This document shows, in pieces, positions 16,774-25,502 of a DNA stretch of 61,599 bases. The stretch lies in assembly GCA_017428115.1 (NCBI GenBank), contig JAFRRK010000018.1, positions 1-61,599 of the forward strand. The letters run 5' to 3'. The position numbers and the translations under genes are program-made. Source of the DNA: Bacteroidales bacterium (GTDB taxonomy: Bacteria; Bacteroidota; Bacteroidia; Bacteroidales; P3). The notes beneath the pieces were generated by a model. It was not told the DNA's origin. It made no database searches and was given only the letters and a program-made list of their open reading frames with translations. The stretch's first letter is position 1; each line of letters starts with the position of its first letter.

Positions 16774-17334
16774 TTACTTGTTTCTCTTCATCTTGTAGTT
16801 AGTTCTCACCTTGCCGGTCACCACATCGTTTATCTTACGTTTCAGCATAGTTTTGCGCAGAGCGCTCAGGCGGTCGGTAAACACCTTGCCCTCTAGGTGG
16901 TCAATCTCGTGCTGTGCCACGCGGGCAAACATGCCGTGCAGTTCCTCTTCGTGCAGCTGCCACTTCTCGTCGTACCAGCGCACCACCACGGCCTCCGTCC
17001 TCAGCACATCCTCGTGTATGTCGGGGATGCTCAGGCACCCCTCGTTGAAATATTGTTTTTCCCCTTTATATTCCAATATTTCGGGGTTAATCAGCGTGTG
17101 CTCTTCGCTCACAGGGCCGTAAGTATCAGTCTTCTCGTCGTATGGGCGGAAACCTATTACCACCAGACGTATAGATAGGTCAATTTGGGGGGCTGCCAAT
17201 CCCACGCCGTCAGCGGCATACATCGTCTCATACATGTCGGAAATCAGCTGTTGCAGATTGGGGTAGTCTTTGTCTATAGGTTGCGCCACCTTGCGCAGTG
17301 TAGGATTTCCGAGTCCAACAATAGGGTATATCAT
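16774..17334 (-). CDS. def: Peptide deformylase
   Basis: Removes the N-formyl group from nascent proteins at the ribosome. The 186-residue protein has all three metal-site motifs: GVGLAAPQI, EGCLSIPDIHEDV (Cys ligand) and QHEIDHLEGKVF (two His ligands and the catalytic Glu). The extended 100-residue centre (PYDEKTDTYGPVSEEHTLINPEI) is usual for Bacteroidetes deformylases. It follows ruvX by 12 bases, so both probably use the promoter at 17785-17792. Confidence 0.97.
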   Translation of the reverse strand: MIYPIVGLGNPTLRKVAQPIDKDYPNLQQLISDMYETMYAADGVGLAAPQIDLSIRLVVIGFRPYDEKTDTYGPVSEEHTLINPEILEYKGEKQYFNEGCLSIPDIHEDVLRTEAVVVRWYDEKWQLHEEELHGMFARVAQHEIDHLEGKVFTDRLSALRKTMLKRKINDVVTGKVRTNYKMKRNK

Positions 17335-17346
17335 AATTATAAGTTT

Positions 17347-17760
17347 TTAATTCTTAATTCTCATATAGTCTTGTAGCATAATCGTCGCGCTCACCTGGTC
17401 CACCATCGCCTTGTCCTGTCGTTGCTTCTTCTTCAGTCCCCCGTCAATCATGGCCTGAAAAGCCATTTTTGAGGTGAACCGTTCGTCTATGCGTGCAATC
17501 TCTTTGTCGGGAAACGCTTCGCGCAGCCGCCCAACAAAGGGTTCGATTATCCGTGCCGATTGTGATGGGGTGTTGTCCATGTGCTTCGGCTCGCCCACCA
17601 CAAACACATCCACCTGCTCTTTTTTGCAATAGTCCTGCAACCATTGCATCAGCAAAGGGGTGTTCACGGTGGTCAAACCCGTCGCAATGATACGTTCTGG
17701 GTCTGTCACCGCAATGCCCGTACGCTTTATGCCATAGTCGATTGCAAGGATTCTTCCCAT
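17347..17760 (-). CDS. ruvX: Putative pre-16S rRNA nuclease RuvX/YqgF
   Basis: RNase H-fold protein involved in 16S rRNA 5' maturation. The start at MGRILAIDYGIKRTGIAVTD gives 137 residues, the normal size. An in-frame ATG 51 bases upstream would overlap the predicted promoter. Motifs are AIDYG (first Asp), VVGEPKHMDNTPSQSAR and RIDERFTSKMA, plus the C-terminal KKQRQDKAMVDQVSATIMLQDY. It is the first gene of the run ruvX-def-lipoprotein-mutL-rhomboid. Confidence 0.93.
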   Translation of the reverse strand: MGRILAIDYGIKRTGIAVTDPERIIATGLTTVNTPLLMQWLQDYCKKEQVDVFVVGEPKHMDNTPSQSARIIEPFVGRLREAFPDKEIARIDERFTSKMAFQAMIDGGLKKKQRQDKAMVDQVSATIMLQDYMRIKN

Positions 17761-17784
17761 ATTTTTATATATTATTTTAGCGTG

Positions 17785-17792
17785 CAAAGATA
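17785..17792 (-). promoter_or_regulatory. Minus-strand -7 element for the ruvX operon
   Basis: CAAAGATA on the plus strand reads TATCTTTG on the minus strand, an exact TAnnTTTG. It lies 25 bases upstream of the chosen ruvX start, which supports that start. Confidence 0.7.
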
Positions 17793-17879
17793 CAAAAAAA
17801 AACTCATTCAACTAAAAATAGTGACCTGTGACACGATAGCTCTCGTACCACAGGCCACTGTTTGGTTGATATTCTCCGC

Positions 17880-19322
17880 CTACTTCAGTACAATCTTCTC
17901 TGTCGCCGTGCCGTCGGGATAGTGCAACGTGGCGTAGTACGAGCCTGACGGCAAATGGTCGAGTGACAACGTTACTGATGATTGTCCCGTAGGAATATGG
18001 GTGGACATCACCTCGTGACCCGCTGCATCCTGTAGCGTGACCCACACTTCTCCTGTCAACGGCACAGATAGTATGACACTGACCTTCCCGTCCGTCGGGT
18101 TGGGTACAATCTTCATCAATGATGGGGCTGCACCTTGTACCTCACCAATGCCTTCTGGGTTGCTGAACAAGGCGGTGAACACCGTGTCCTGCGTCACCTC
18201 CACCTGCCGTGGGTTCGACGTGTCGCCATCATCCCATCGTGCGAAAACGTTAGCCCCCCATGCCCGTGCAGTAAGCGTCGCAGTGTCCTCCTCATAATAC
18301 ACACCCCCGCCGTACACGCTGCCCCTGGCCAAGTCGTTGCTCACAGCTACCACCTCGTATTGTTCGCGCGGTGCGAAATAGGCGGTAAACAGCGTGTCCT
18401 GCGTCAGGTACACCGCTCGTGGATTCGTCGTGTCGCCGTCGTTCCAGTGAGTGAACTTATAGCCCACGTTCGGCACCGCCTCGATGTTATAGGTAGTAGA
18501 ATCGTAGAAGATGCCACCTCCCGTCACCGTCCCCATCTCCTCGTCCGCCGACTCCACCTCCAACAGGCTGCTGTCTGGTATTATTATAGCATGAAAAGGT
18601 CCATACCCTAAATTTTCCACGCAAAACCAATAACCATAATAATCAAGCCAACAGCAAACATTGGGTTCCTTGGGCGAAAACCTGCACGGATCATTTGCCA
18701 GTCCAATACCGATATACATGGTTGCCTTATATGGACAACTTGGTGGATTTGTCCACCTAATACCATTGCTGTAACCAGACCCTGCGATAAAGAAAGAGCC
18801 GCTAACGACATGTGGCTCCTTAAACATCACCTCATAGGCCTCACAGTAAAGGAATCCGGCCGAAGTGTCGTTGTTCTTGGGCAGCTTCATTATCTTGGGA
18901 GCCGCCGTGTCCCACCGGATAGAGTCCAGCAGGATGAGCGAGTCTTGCACGGTGTCGTGTTGATACAAGTACATGTATTCTGGTAGCCGGTTCTCACCCA
19001 TAGCAAGGGGTAGGAGTGGTATCTGTGAGCAAGGGGCCATATAATCTATTGATAGCATGGCCGACAATCCTTTTATCAAAAGCCGTCGCTGTGTGTGTTG
19101 GTATCTACCCACATAACCTTGTTCATCGAAGTTGCCCATAGCAAAAAGACAAACTCTGTCGAAATATGAGTCTGTGTAGGGCTGGTAGTATCTTTCACAT
19201 TCATCATACCAGTCATAATAATAATAATTCGGGCTGCGACCATAGATGGTGTCGTTCACTTGCGCCGACACAGACTGCGCCACGGTCAACAAGACAATTA
19301 GTGATAGTAGATGCTTTTTCAT
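17880..19322 (-). CDS. T9SS-exported protein with InlB-type B-repeats and C-terminal sorting domain
   Basis: A 480-residue secreted protein with signal MKKHLLSLIVLLTVAQSVSAQ. Residues 22-260 form a domain shared with the frameshifted gene at 23922 (compare EYMYLYQHDTVQDSL and FKEPHVVSGSFFIAG). Residues about 260-395 hold two divergent InlB B-repeats (YKFTHWNDGDTTNPRAVYLT and VFARWDDGDTSNPRQVEVT). Residues 401-480 form a type A T9SS sorting domain beginning KIVPNPTDGK and ending KIVLK. The protein is probably exported through the T9SS and fixed to the surface or released. The ligand or substrate is unknown. A minus-strand promoter lies at 19411-19418. Confidence 0.9.
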   Translation of the reverse strand: MKKHLLSLIVLLTVAQSVSAQVNDTIYGRSPNYYYYDWYDECERYYQPYTDSYFDRVCLFAMGNFDEQGYVGRYQHTQRRLLIKGLSAMLSIDYMAPCSQIPLLPLAMGENRLPEYMYLYQHDTVQDSLILLDSIRWDTAAPKIMKLPKNNDTSAGFLYCEAYEVMFKEPHVVSGSFFIAGSGYSNGIRWTNPPSCPYKATMYIGIGLANDPCRFSPKEPNVCCWLDYYGYWFCVENLGYGPFHAIIIPDSSLLEVESADEEMGTVTGGGIFYDSTTYNIEAVPNVGYKFTHWNDGDTTNPRAVYLTQDTLFTAYFAPREQYEVVAVSNDLARGSVYGGGVYYEEDTATLTARAWGANVFARWDDGDTSNPRQVEVTQDTVFTALFSNPEGIGEVQGAAPSLMKIVPNPTDGKVSVILSVPLTGEVWVTLQDAAGHEVMSTHIPTGQSSVTLSLDHLPSGSYYATLHYPDGTATEKIVLK

Positions 19323-19410
19323 AACGTTTTTTTTACTGGGTTATTATATTGCTTTCGGTACATATATACTCACAATCCTCGGAAGTGACATGACTATATT
19401 TTTCACATTG

Positions 19411-19418
19411 CAAAAATA
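19411..19418 (-). promoter_or_regulatory. Minus-strand -7 element for the T9SS cargo gene
   Basis: CAAAAATA on the plus strand gives TATTTTTG, a TAnnTTTG match, 89 bases upstream of the start at 19322. This implies an AT-rich leader of about 80 bases. Confidence 0.55.
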
Positions 19419-19519
19419 CATTTTTTTATATATATAAACATCTTTTTTTATGCATAATTGTTTTTTTTTTTTTACATCTTTCATCTTTTTATTGCAGATC
19501 CGCCCAGTGAAACAGATTT

Positions 19520-20341
19520 CTACTCTCTCGCCATTTTTTGCCTATACAGCAATATCTCTGGGCGGTATTCAAAGTGCATGGTGTCGTAGTGGTACCACCG
19601 TCCACCCCAAATGAAACCGTGCCTCTCAAACACCTCTACCAGCTCTAGTGGGAATGTGTTGCGATAAGCTATTGTGTCGTTCTCGTCCGCCTCGGGGTAG
19701 TCCAATCGCCAGTAGTTCGACTCTGACACTCCGATGTCGATTGCTATCCCAAACGCGTGGGCGCTCATCCTGTTTGTCCCTGCTACCACACGCCAGTTGA
19801 TAGTCGAAATCCCCTCCAGATACGGCCTCCATTCCGGGTGCGCGTCTAGCTCGTCCGACACTTTCTGCAACTGCCTGTCCACCCCGTTTACCGTAGTGAT
19901 TCTCACCGTCTTGTTCACCAGCGTAGGGCACCACACGATGGTAGTCAGATTCTTTTCCATATTGTACTCTGTCTCACCATACATCTTCTTAAATAAAAGG
20001 TCGTTGCGTATTCGCCCCGCATCGTTAAACGGCTCTATCACATTTGTGTATAGCCAATACGACATATCCTCGTTGTCACCTTCTTCCAACATTTCTTGCA
20101 CCGACTTGTCGAGACCATCGTCGTACAGTAGCGTGGTGCCGTCGTTCCACACAAGGTGGTTGTCGGCATATCCCACTATCTCGTTGGGATATGCCTCGAT
20201 AAGGCATTGGGCGAAAAGTGGTATGCTCTCATATTCCTCCGAATCAGGGGTGATAACACGGGTGCGCATCCCGCATCCACTAGCCAGCATGAGCATCGTG
20301 ACGGCAACAACGCATATAAAACCATATTTATTTCGATTCAT
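19520..20341 (-). CDS. M15 family peptidase lipoprotein (D-Ala-D-Ala carboxypeptidase-like)
   Basis: A 273-residue lipoprotein (signal MNRNKYGFICVVAVTMLML, lipidated Cys about residue 23). The C-terminal half has the M15/VanY zinc-site pattern: RMSAHAFGIAIDIG (H185, D192), then FERHGFIWGGRWYHYDTMHFEYRPE (H246). Such enzymes trim the peptide stems of peptidoglycan in the periplasm. The N-terminal 100 residues (VGYADNHLVWNDGTTLLYDDG) are typical of Bacteroidetes members. The gene follows priA by 42 bases on the same strand. Confidence 0.88.
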   Translation of the reverse strand: MNRNKYGFICVVAVTMLMLASGCGMRTRVITPDSEEYESIPLFAQCLIEAYPNEIVGYADNHLVWNDGTTLLYDDGLDKSVQEMLEEGDNEDMSYWLYTNVIEPFNDAGRIRNDLLFKKMYGETEYNMEKNLTTIVWCPTLVNKTVRITTVNGVDRQLQKVSDELDAHPEWRPYLEGISTINWRVVAGTNRMSAHAFGIAIDIGVSESNYWRLDYPEADENDTIAYRNTFPLELVEVFERHGFIWGGRWYHYDTMHFEYRPEILLYRQKMARE

Positions 20342-20383
20342 ACTTTTTAGTGATTAGTGAACTGTGAACAGTGATTAGTGATT

Positions 20384-22888
20384 TTATTGCGGGTCGACGT
20401 CGAAGTGTATTTGTAATGAGGATAGTGCCTTGTCCGCCTTCAGTTTGTCCGCCATGTCCAGTATGATGCGCTTGCCTTCGGCAATGGCTTCGCTTCGCTC
20501 GAAACGCACGATTATCTCCTTCAGATACAGTCCACGCACACGGCTCACGTTGGGATACTCCGGTCCCATCACACGGGTGCCGAACACACTGCGCAGCTGT
20601 GCCGCGTATGTGGCTGCTGTCGAGTTCAACAGGTCGCTGTCGCGGTGCTTCAGGGTGATGACAATAAGACGGTAGTAAGGGGGATAGCGAAACACACGCC
20701 TTTCGGTTATCTGGCTGTCGTACATGGCATGGTAGTCGTTGTCTATCACGTTGCGTATAGCTTGGTGGTAGGGGTTGTAGGTCTGTATGATAACCTTGCC
20801 CTGGTGGCCGTGCCTGCCCGCCCGTCCGCTCACCTGCGTCATCTGCTGAAAAGCCCGCTCAAAGGCACGGAAGTCGGGGAAATAGATCAAGTTGTCCGCA
20901 CTCACGATACCCACCACGCTCACATGGTCGAAGTCAAGCCCCTTGGTCACCATCTGTGTACCCACTAGGATATCTATCTTACGGTCCTGAAAGTCGTTGA
21001 TAATCTCCAGATAGCGGTTCTTCTGCAGCGTGGTGTCTAAGTCCATGCGCGCCACCCGTGCGTCGGGAAACAGGATGCTGAGGTCGTCCTCCACGCGCTC
21101 AGTGCCGAAGCCCTTCATCGACAGGTGCTGGCTGTGGCAGGCGGGACATTCCGACGGCAGCGGTATCGAATAGCCGCAATAATGGCAGCGCATGCTGTTG
21201 GTGACCTTGTGGTACACCAGCGACACATCGCAGTGCTGGCAGGTGGGTGTCCAATGGCAGTCGTCGCACTCAATGCGCAACGAGAAGCCGCGGCGGTTCT
21301 GGAACAATATCACCTGCTCATGGTCGTCGAGGGCCTGCTGTATCTGTTTCAGCAGGAAATGAGATATATGGGTGCCACCCCTTGCGGAGCGGTCGCCCTG
21401 CTCGCGACGCAGGCGAGCAGCCTCCTCCTTCATGTCCACACACAGCACCTCGGGCATCAGCAGTCCGCCATAGCGGTGTTTCATCACGCTGAGGCCGTAC
21501 TTGCCCTGCTGCGCATTGTAGTAGCTCTCTATCGAGGGTGTGGCGGAGCCCAGCACCGTCCTTGCCCCCCACAGGTGGGACAGATAGATGGCCGCGTCGC
21601 GACCGTTGTAGCGCGGTGCAGGGTCATACTGCTTGTACGAGCTGTCGTGCTCCTCGTCAACTATCACCAGCCCAAGGTCCTGAAAGGGGAGAAACAGCGC
21701 ACTCCTTGCCCCCAGCAGCACCTGGTAGCGCTGGTTGGGGTCGCTGCTCTGCGTGCGGCTCCACACCTCGGCGCGCTGCGAGGAGCTGAAACGCGAATGA
21801 TACACCCCCACAATGTCGCCAAAATATTTGCGCAGACGGTTGATGATTTGAGCCGTAAGAGCTATCTCTGGCAATAGGAAAAGCACCTGCTTACCCTCTT
21901 TCACCACCTCGTGGATGAGCCTTGTATACACCTCGGTCTTGCCCGACGAGGTGACGCCATGCAGCAACGCCACCTGTTGCGGACATGAGCGCAGATAGTC
22001 GAAGGCCGCCTGCTGCTCCTCGTTGAGCACTATGCTCTCGGGGCTGGTGGTGCTGCTGTAGTGCTCCAGGCGGCTCTCCACACGCTCCTCCACCGCCAGC
22101 ACGCCGTGACGCACCAGCGTGCGGAAGGCCGAGTAGGACACCACCTGGCCGTCGGCAGTGTCCAGCAGGGTGCGCTGTGCCACCGCCTCTGAGCCCATGT
22201 GGCTCAGCTGCATCAGCTTCATCAGCACATCCACCTGTTTCTGGGTGCTCTTCTTCCGCTCCAATTCGTCCATCAACGCCCGCAGCTGCTCCCCGTCGTC
22301 GTAGGGAGGAGCCAGCACCACATAGGCCGACGTGCGTGGCACAAAACGCTGCCTCAGCTCCTCGTCCATCACTATTATGCCACGCTCTATCATCGTATTG
22401 AGCAGCGGCATCATCTTCTGCACCCCTATGGCCCGGCTGATATCATCCACCGTCATCACCGGATGGTCGGTAAGCAGCTGCACTATGCGCAGCTCGTTAT
22501 CCGTCAGGTCCGACAGCTCGCCCTCGAAGTCGGGATGTATCGACACCGACGACTCGCTCGCCAACCTCAGTGCCGACGGCAACGCTATTGCCATCACATC
22601 GCCCACATAGCACATATAATACTCCGCCAGCCATTCCCAAAAAAGAAACTGACGCTCCGTCACCAGCGGCTCGGTGTCCAATATCGACAAGATATACTTC
22701 ACCCTATAGCTGGGCACCGACTCATGCACACGGCGCACCAGTGCCGAATAGAGCCTTTTGGGACCAAACTGCACCACCACGCGCTGCCCCACGCGCACCG
22801 CATCGTTATACTCCTGCGGCACACGGTAGGTGTAGGTGCCATGTATGTGGAGCGGCAGAACTACGTCGACAAAATAGGTGGTCATCAC
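20384..22888 (-). CDS. priA: Primosomal replication-restart helicase PriA
   Basis: 3'-5' helicase that reloads the replisome at stalled forks. The 834-residue protein has the N-terminal DNA-binding domain (residues 1-110), Walker A GVTSSGKTEV (311-320, K317), Walker B DEEH (411-414), and a zinc-binding insertion with paired Cys (CDDCHWTPTCQHC, then MRCHYCGYSIPLPSECPAC). C-terminal helicase motifs are GTQMVTKGLDFDHVSVVGI and QVSGRAGR. The start may be either of two adjacent Met codons. The promoter element at 22957-22964 lies 68 bases upstream. Confidence 0.97.
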   Translation of the reverse strand: MMTTYFVDVVLPLHIHGTYTYRVPQEYNDAVRVGQRVVVQFGPKRLYSALVRRVHESVPSYRVKYILSILDTEPLVTERQFLFWEWLAEYYMCYVGDVMAIALPSALRLASESSVSIHPDFEGELSDLTDNELRIVQLLTDHPVMTVDDISRAIGVQKMMPLLNTMIERGIIVMDEELRQRFVPRTSAYVVLAPPYDDGEQLRALMDELERKKSTQKQVDVLMKLMQLSHMGSEAVAQRTLLDTADGQVVSYSAFRTLVRHGVLAVEERVESRLEHYSSTTSPESIVLNEEQQAAFDYLRSCPQQVALLHGVTSSGKTEVYTRLIHEVVKEGKQVLFLLPEIALTAQIINRLRKYFGDIVGVYHSRFSSSQRAEVWSRTQSSDPNQRYQVLLGARSALFLPFQDLGLVIVDEEHDSSYKQYDPAPRYNGRDAAIYLSHLWGARTVLGSATPSIESYYNAQQGKYGLSVMKHRYGGLLMPEVLCVDMKEEAARLRREQGDRSARGGTHISHFLLKQIQQALDDHEQVILFQNRRGFSLRIECDDCHWTPTCQHCDVSLVYHKVTNSMRCHYCGYSIPLPSECPACHSQHLSMKGFGTERVEDDLSILFPDARVARMDLDTTLQKNRYLEIINDFQDRKIDILVGTQMVTKGLDFDHVSVVGIVSADNLIYFPDFRAFERAFQQMTQVSGRAGRHGHQGKVIIQTYNPYHQAIRNVIDNDYHAMYDSQITERRVFRYPPYYRLIVITLKHRDSDLLNSTAATYAAQLRSVFGTRVMGPEYPNVSRVRGLYLKEIIVRFERSEAIAEGKRIILDMADKLKADKALSSLQIHFDVDPQ

Positions 22889-22956
22889 TATACAATATAT
22901 TCAATCGTTTATAAATCAACTGCCATACATACAGCCCTCGGCACTATGGCAGTCTG

Positions 22957-22964
22957 CAAAAGTA
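22957..22964 (-). promoter_or_regulatory. Minus-strand -7 element for priA
   Basis: CAAAAGTA on the plus strand reads TACTTTTG, a TAnnTTTG match, upstream of priA and the M15 peptidase. Confidence 0.6.
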
Positions 22965-23608
22965 CAAAAAAACGCTGACATCACACACTTTTTTGTCGCT
23001 CTTTCGACAAATAAGTCGAGAACACACGCATCAGCTTTCGCCCTATAACGGGCTGAACAAGACCCAAAAGTGATTAAAAAGCCGTAAAAAAAATTGACAC
23101 CTGCATCCAACCCTTTTGTCATTGTCATCGTCATCATGTCCCACTTCACTTTACGTGGAGTTGCTTTGTTTAGGCAAACAAACTGGGTGATTATCATGCT
23201 CTTCGCCTTGCACAACCTTGTGCCACTTTTTTTTCCTAAAAATGGCACCCTAATTTTTCACTTTTATCGGTATAATTATATCAGACGGCCGACAGCACCC
23301 ACCTCAATCACGCACACACCATACCCTCGTCATGCCTTCGTCGTGCCCTCGTTTCCGAAGACGAAAACAGGGCGAAGGCAGGAACAAGGCAGGAAGAACT
23401 CAGACAGCCTCCACAACCAAACAACGCGACTAAGGTCCAGGCTAAAGGGAAAACAACAGCGTATGCCAACATTGCACTGACAAACCACCATCTAAAAAAT
23501 GTGCAGACTAGGGCAAATTAAGAAATACCAACCATTTTTATTACAACACAATAGGCAGAATATCAAACAATTACCCCCCCCCAACAAAAAAAAGTGATAA
23601 ATAACTTG
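22965..23608. other. Gene-free region between priA and the structured leader
   Basis: No coding sequence is convincing in these 640 bases; openings are short, lack family features and use rare composition. The only notable string is TGTCATTGTCATCGTCATCA (23117-23136), which recurs inverted at 61515-61534. An AGGCAAACAAAC stretch lies 35 bases further on. Confidence 0.5.
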
Positions 23609-23637
23609 TTGTCAAATAAAAAAAAATCGTATCTTTG
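23609..23637 (+). promoter_or_regulatory. Bacteroidetes-type promoter driving the structured leader
   Basis: TTG (23609-23611) and TATCTTTG (23630-23637) are 18 bases apart; an alternative TTG at 23606-23608 gives 21. The start site would be near 23644, about 280 bases before the next start codon. Confidence 0.75.
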
Positions 23638-23921
23638 CGCCCGTAAACCGAGCGTATGAGTTAAGCCGAATGCAGACGAACAAGTTCGTCTGCCGAGGCA
23701 AGAAAACGGCCGATGAAAAAACGAATGATAAACAGCGAGTGTCAGGCAGATTAATGGGTTCTGTCTGTTTGTATGACCAAAGAGTGTATAGATAGAACCC
23801 ACATTTTCTGTGGAAAGGATTCCTGTGACAACACTATGCAACGAATAGCGAATTAATAAAGAAAAAAGAGTAAAGTGTAGGTTAATTATAAGTACATCAA
23901 CAATTAATACACAAAAATAAG
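23638..23921 (+). promoter_or_regulatory. Structured 5' leader or small RNA upstream of the frameshifted T9SS gene
   Basis: Three hairpins are visible. The first is GCAGACGAA-caag-TTCGTCTGC (23672-23693, 9 bp perfect). The second pairs GGGTTCTGTC (23756-23765) with GATAGAACCC (23791-23800), 10 bp including one G-U. The third is CCACA-ttttc-TGTGG (23799-23813). The last two share two bases and so cannot both form fully. I see none of the signature sequences of RNase P RNA, tmRNA, SRP RNA or the common riboswitches. It could be a regulatory leader or an independent small RNA. Confidence 0.4.
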
Positions 23922-25297
23922 ATGAAAAAGACTGTCCTATTCTTAGTCATTGTGTTACTGGCCATTGGAGCCTTCGCCCAGTCGCACAGTTATAGAGATA
24001 CCTTGCATGTGAAGTATGAATATTTCGACCTCTGGGACTTTTTTTCTGACACCTCGTCGAGATATCGTAATTGTTATCAAATGGGTGTTCCCGTCAAACC
24101 TGGCACTAACGCCCAACTATTACGTCATGATATTGTGCAATATAACTTTACCAACGACCCAAACGGTTTGAAAGTGGTGGGTATTTCTGCTGTGATCAAG
24201 ATGTCTGGTGGACCGACATCATTCCCAATGAACCCGCCCGAATACCTTTTGCTATATGATGCTGTAACCGACACTTTCGATCTCAAAGCCTCAGTGCAGT
24301 GGGAGGTGAGAGACACTGTGGGCAGGCCTCCCTACGACTGGATTCTGGCTTTCGAGAATGGCAAGCCAACGACATGGTCGGCATATTATCATACCACTGT
24401 GCCCCGTAATTGGACTGTCTTTGATATGTATTTGACGAACCTGCAAGGGTGTATGACTCGTTCTATGTGGGAGGAACGAGTAGGATGGGACAGACTATGA
24501 CCAATCTAGATGCCAACTATTATTGCTATGGACTGCAGCGAGTGGATACTGTGACAAACACTCGTCTGAATTATAAACCAATACTATGGAAGATATTTCC
24601 CTACGACAATTCCTTCGAGTGGACGCCTTACCGATGGCGCTGGGAGCAGACGAACCAATGGATGATGTTGCTGCCTATCATAGAGGTGGTGGACACAGTG
24701 TTTGCCAATGCGCCAGAGTGTCCGCGGGTGAGCGGACTGTTTATTAGGGGCAACTATACCGACACGGTGACACTACAGTGGTCGTCCGACAGCCTGCACA
24801 CGGAGTTTGAGCTGTCATACGGGCCTGAGGGCATCAGGGCAGGCGAGGGTACCCGGGTGACGCTGAACGACACGCGTTGGCAGTACACTGACACCAACCA
24901 CAGGGATGTGCCGATGGTGGCGTGGGTGCGGACGGTGTGCCGCGAGTACGACACACTGCGCTGGAGCGACTGGAGCGCCCCTGTATACTTTCTGCTGCAC
25001 CACGAGGGTGACTCGTCAGGACACGAGGGGATAGTGGTGCCAGACGACGAGAGCGACCTGTCGCGCTTTGTGATGCTGATGCCCAACCCGGCAAGCAGTG
25101 GCGTGGGGGTACTGTCGTCCTACGGCATAGACCGCCTGGAGGTGTACGACATGAGAGGTGTGCGGGTGCTGGAGCAGAAGGGGCAGGGCCGCGAGACATC
25201 GGCTGGCTTCGACGTGTCGAACTGGGCCATGGGCACCTATGTGGTGCTGGTGCACACCCCGGCCGGCACCGCTGCCAAACGGCTGTTGGTGAAGTGA
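23922..25297 (+). pseudogene. T9SS cargo gene broken by a one-base frameshift
   Basis: The first part (23922-24500 frame) has a signal peptide, MKKTVLFLVIVLLAIGAFAQ, and ends early. The second part, in another frame (open to 25297), carries a fibronectin-like segment (TVTLQWSSDSLHTEFELSYG) and a T9SS sorting domain (MLMPNPASSGVGVL to KRLLVK). Around 24429-24433 (TATTT), inserting one T would read DMYFDEPARVYDSFYVGGT. This matches FKEPHVVSGSFFIAG in the paralogue at 17880-19322. So an intact 458-459 residue protein was split by loss of one T, or by a sequencing or assembly error. If real, the protein lacks its sorting signal. Confidence 0.8.
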
Positions 25298-25502
25298 AAA
25301 TAGAATAGGAGTATGGGCGTATGATGCGGTAAGACATGGTTTGGGGCAGAGCAAGAGCGTGTAGTTCCGCTGGCCTGTTTGCTTAGGTGGAATAAGATTG
25401 TTGGTAAGACTGCCTGTGAAGAAGCGAAAAAAAATGAGGTGTAGAAATACGTTTTTTTGCCAAAATACGTTAATAATAGATTGAAGTAATAGTTATCATT
25501 GC

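Noticed and set aside
23638-23921. RNase P RNA, tmRNA or SRP RNA
   Set aside because: The conserved core sequences of these RNAs are absent; only generic hairpins are seen.
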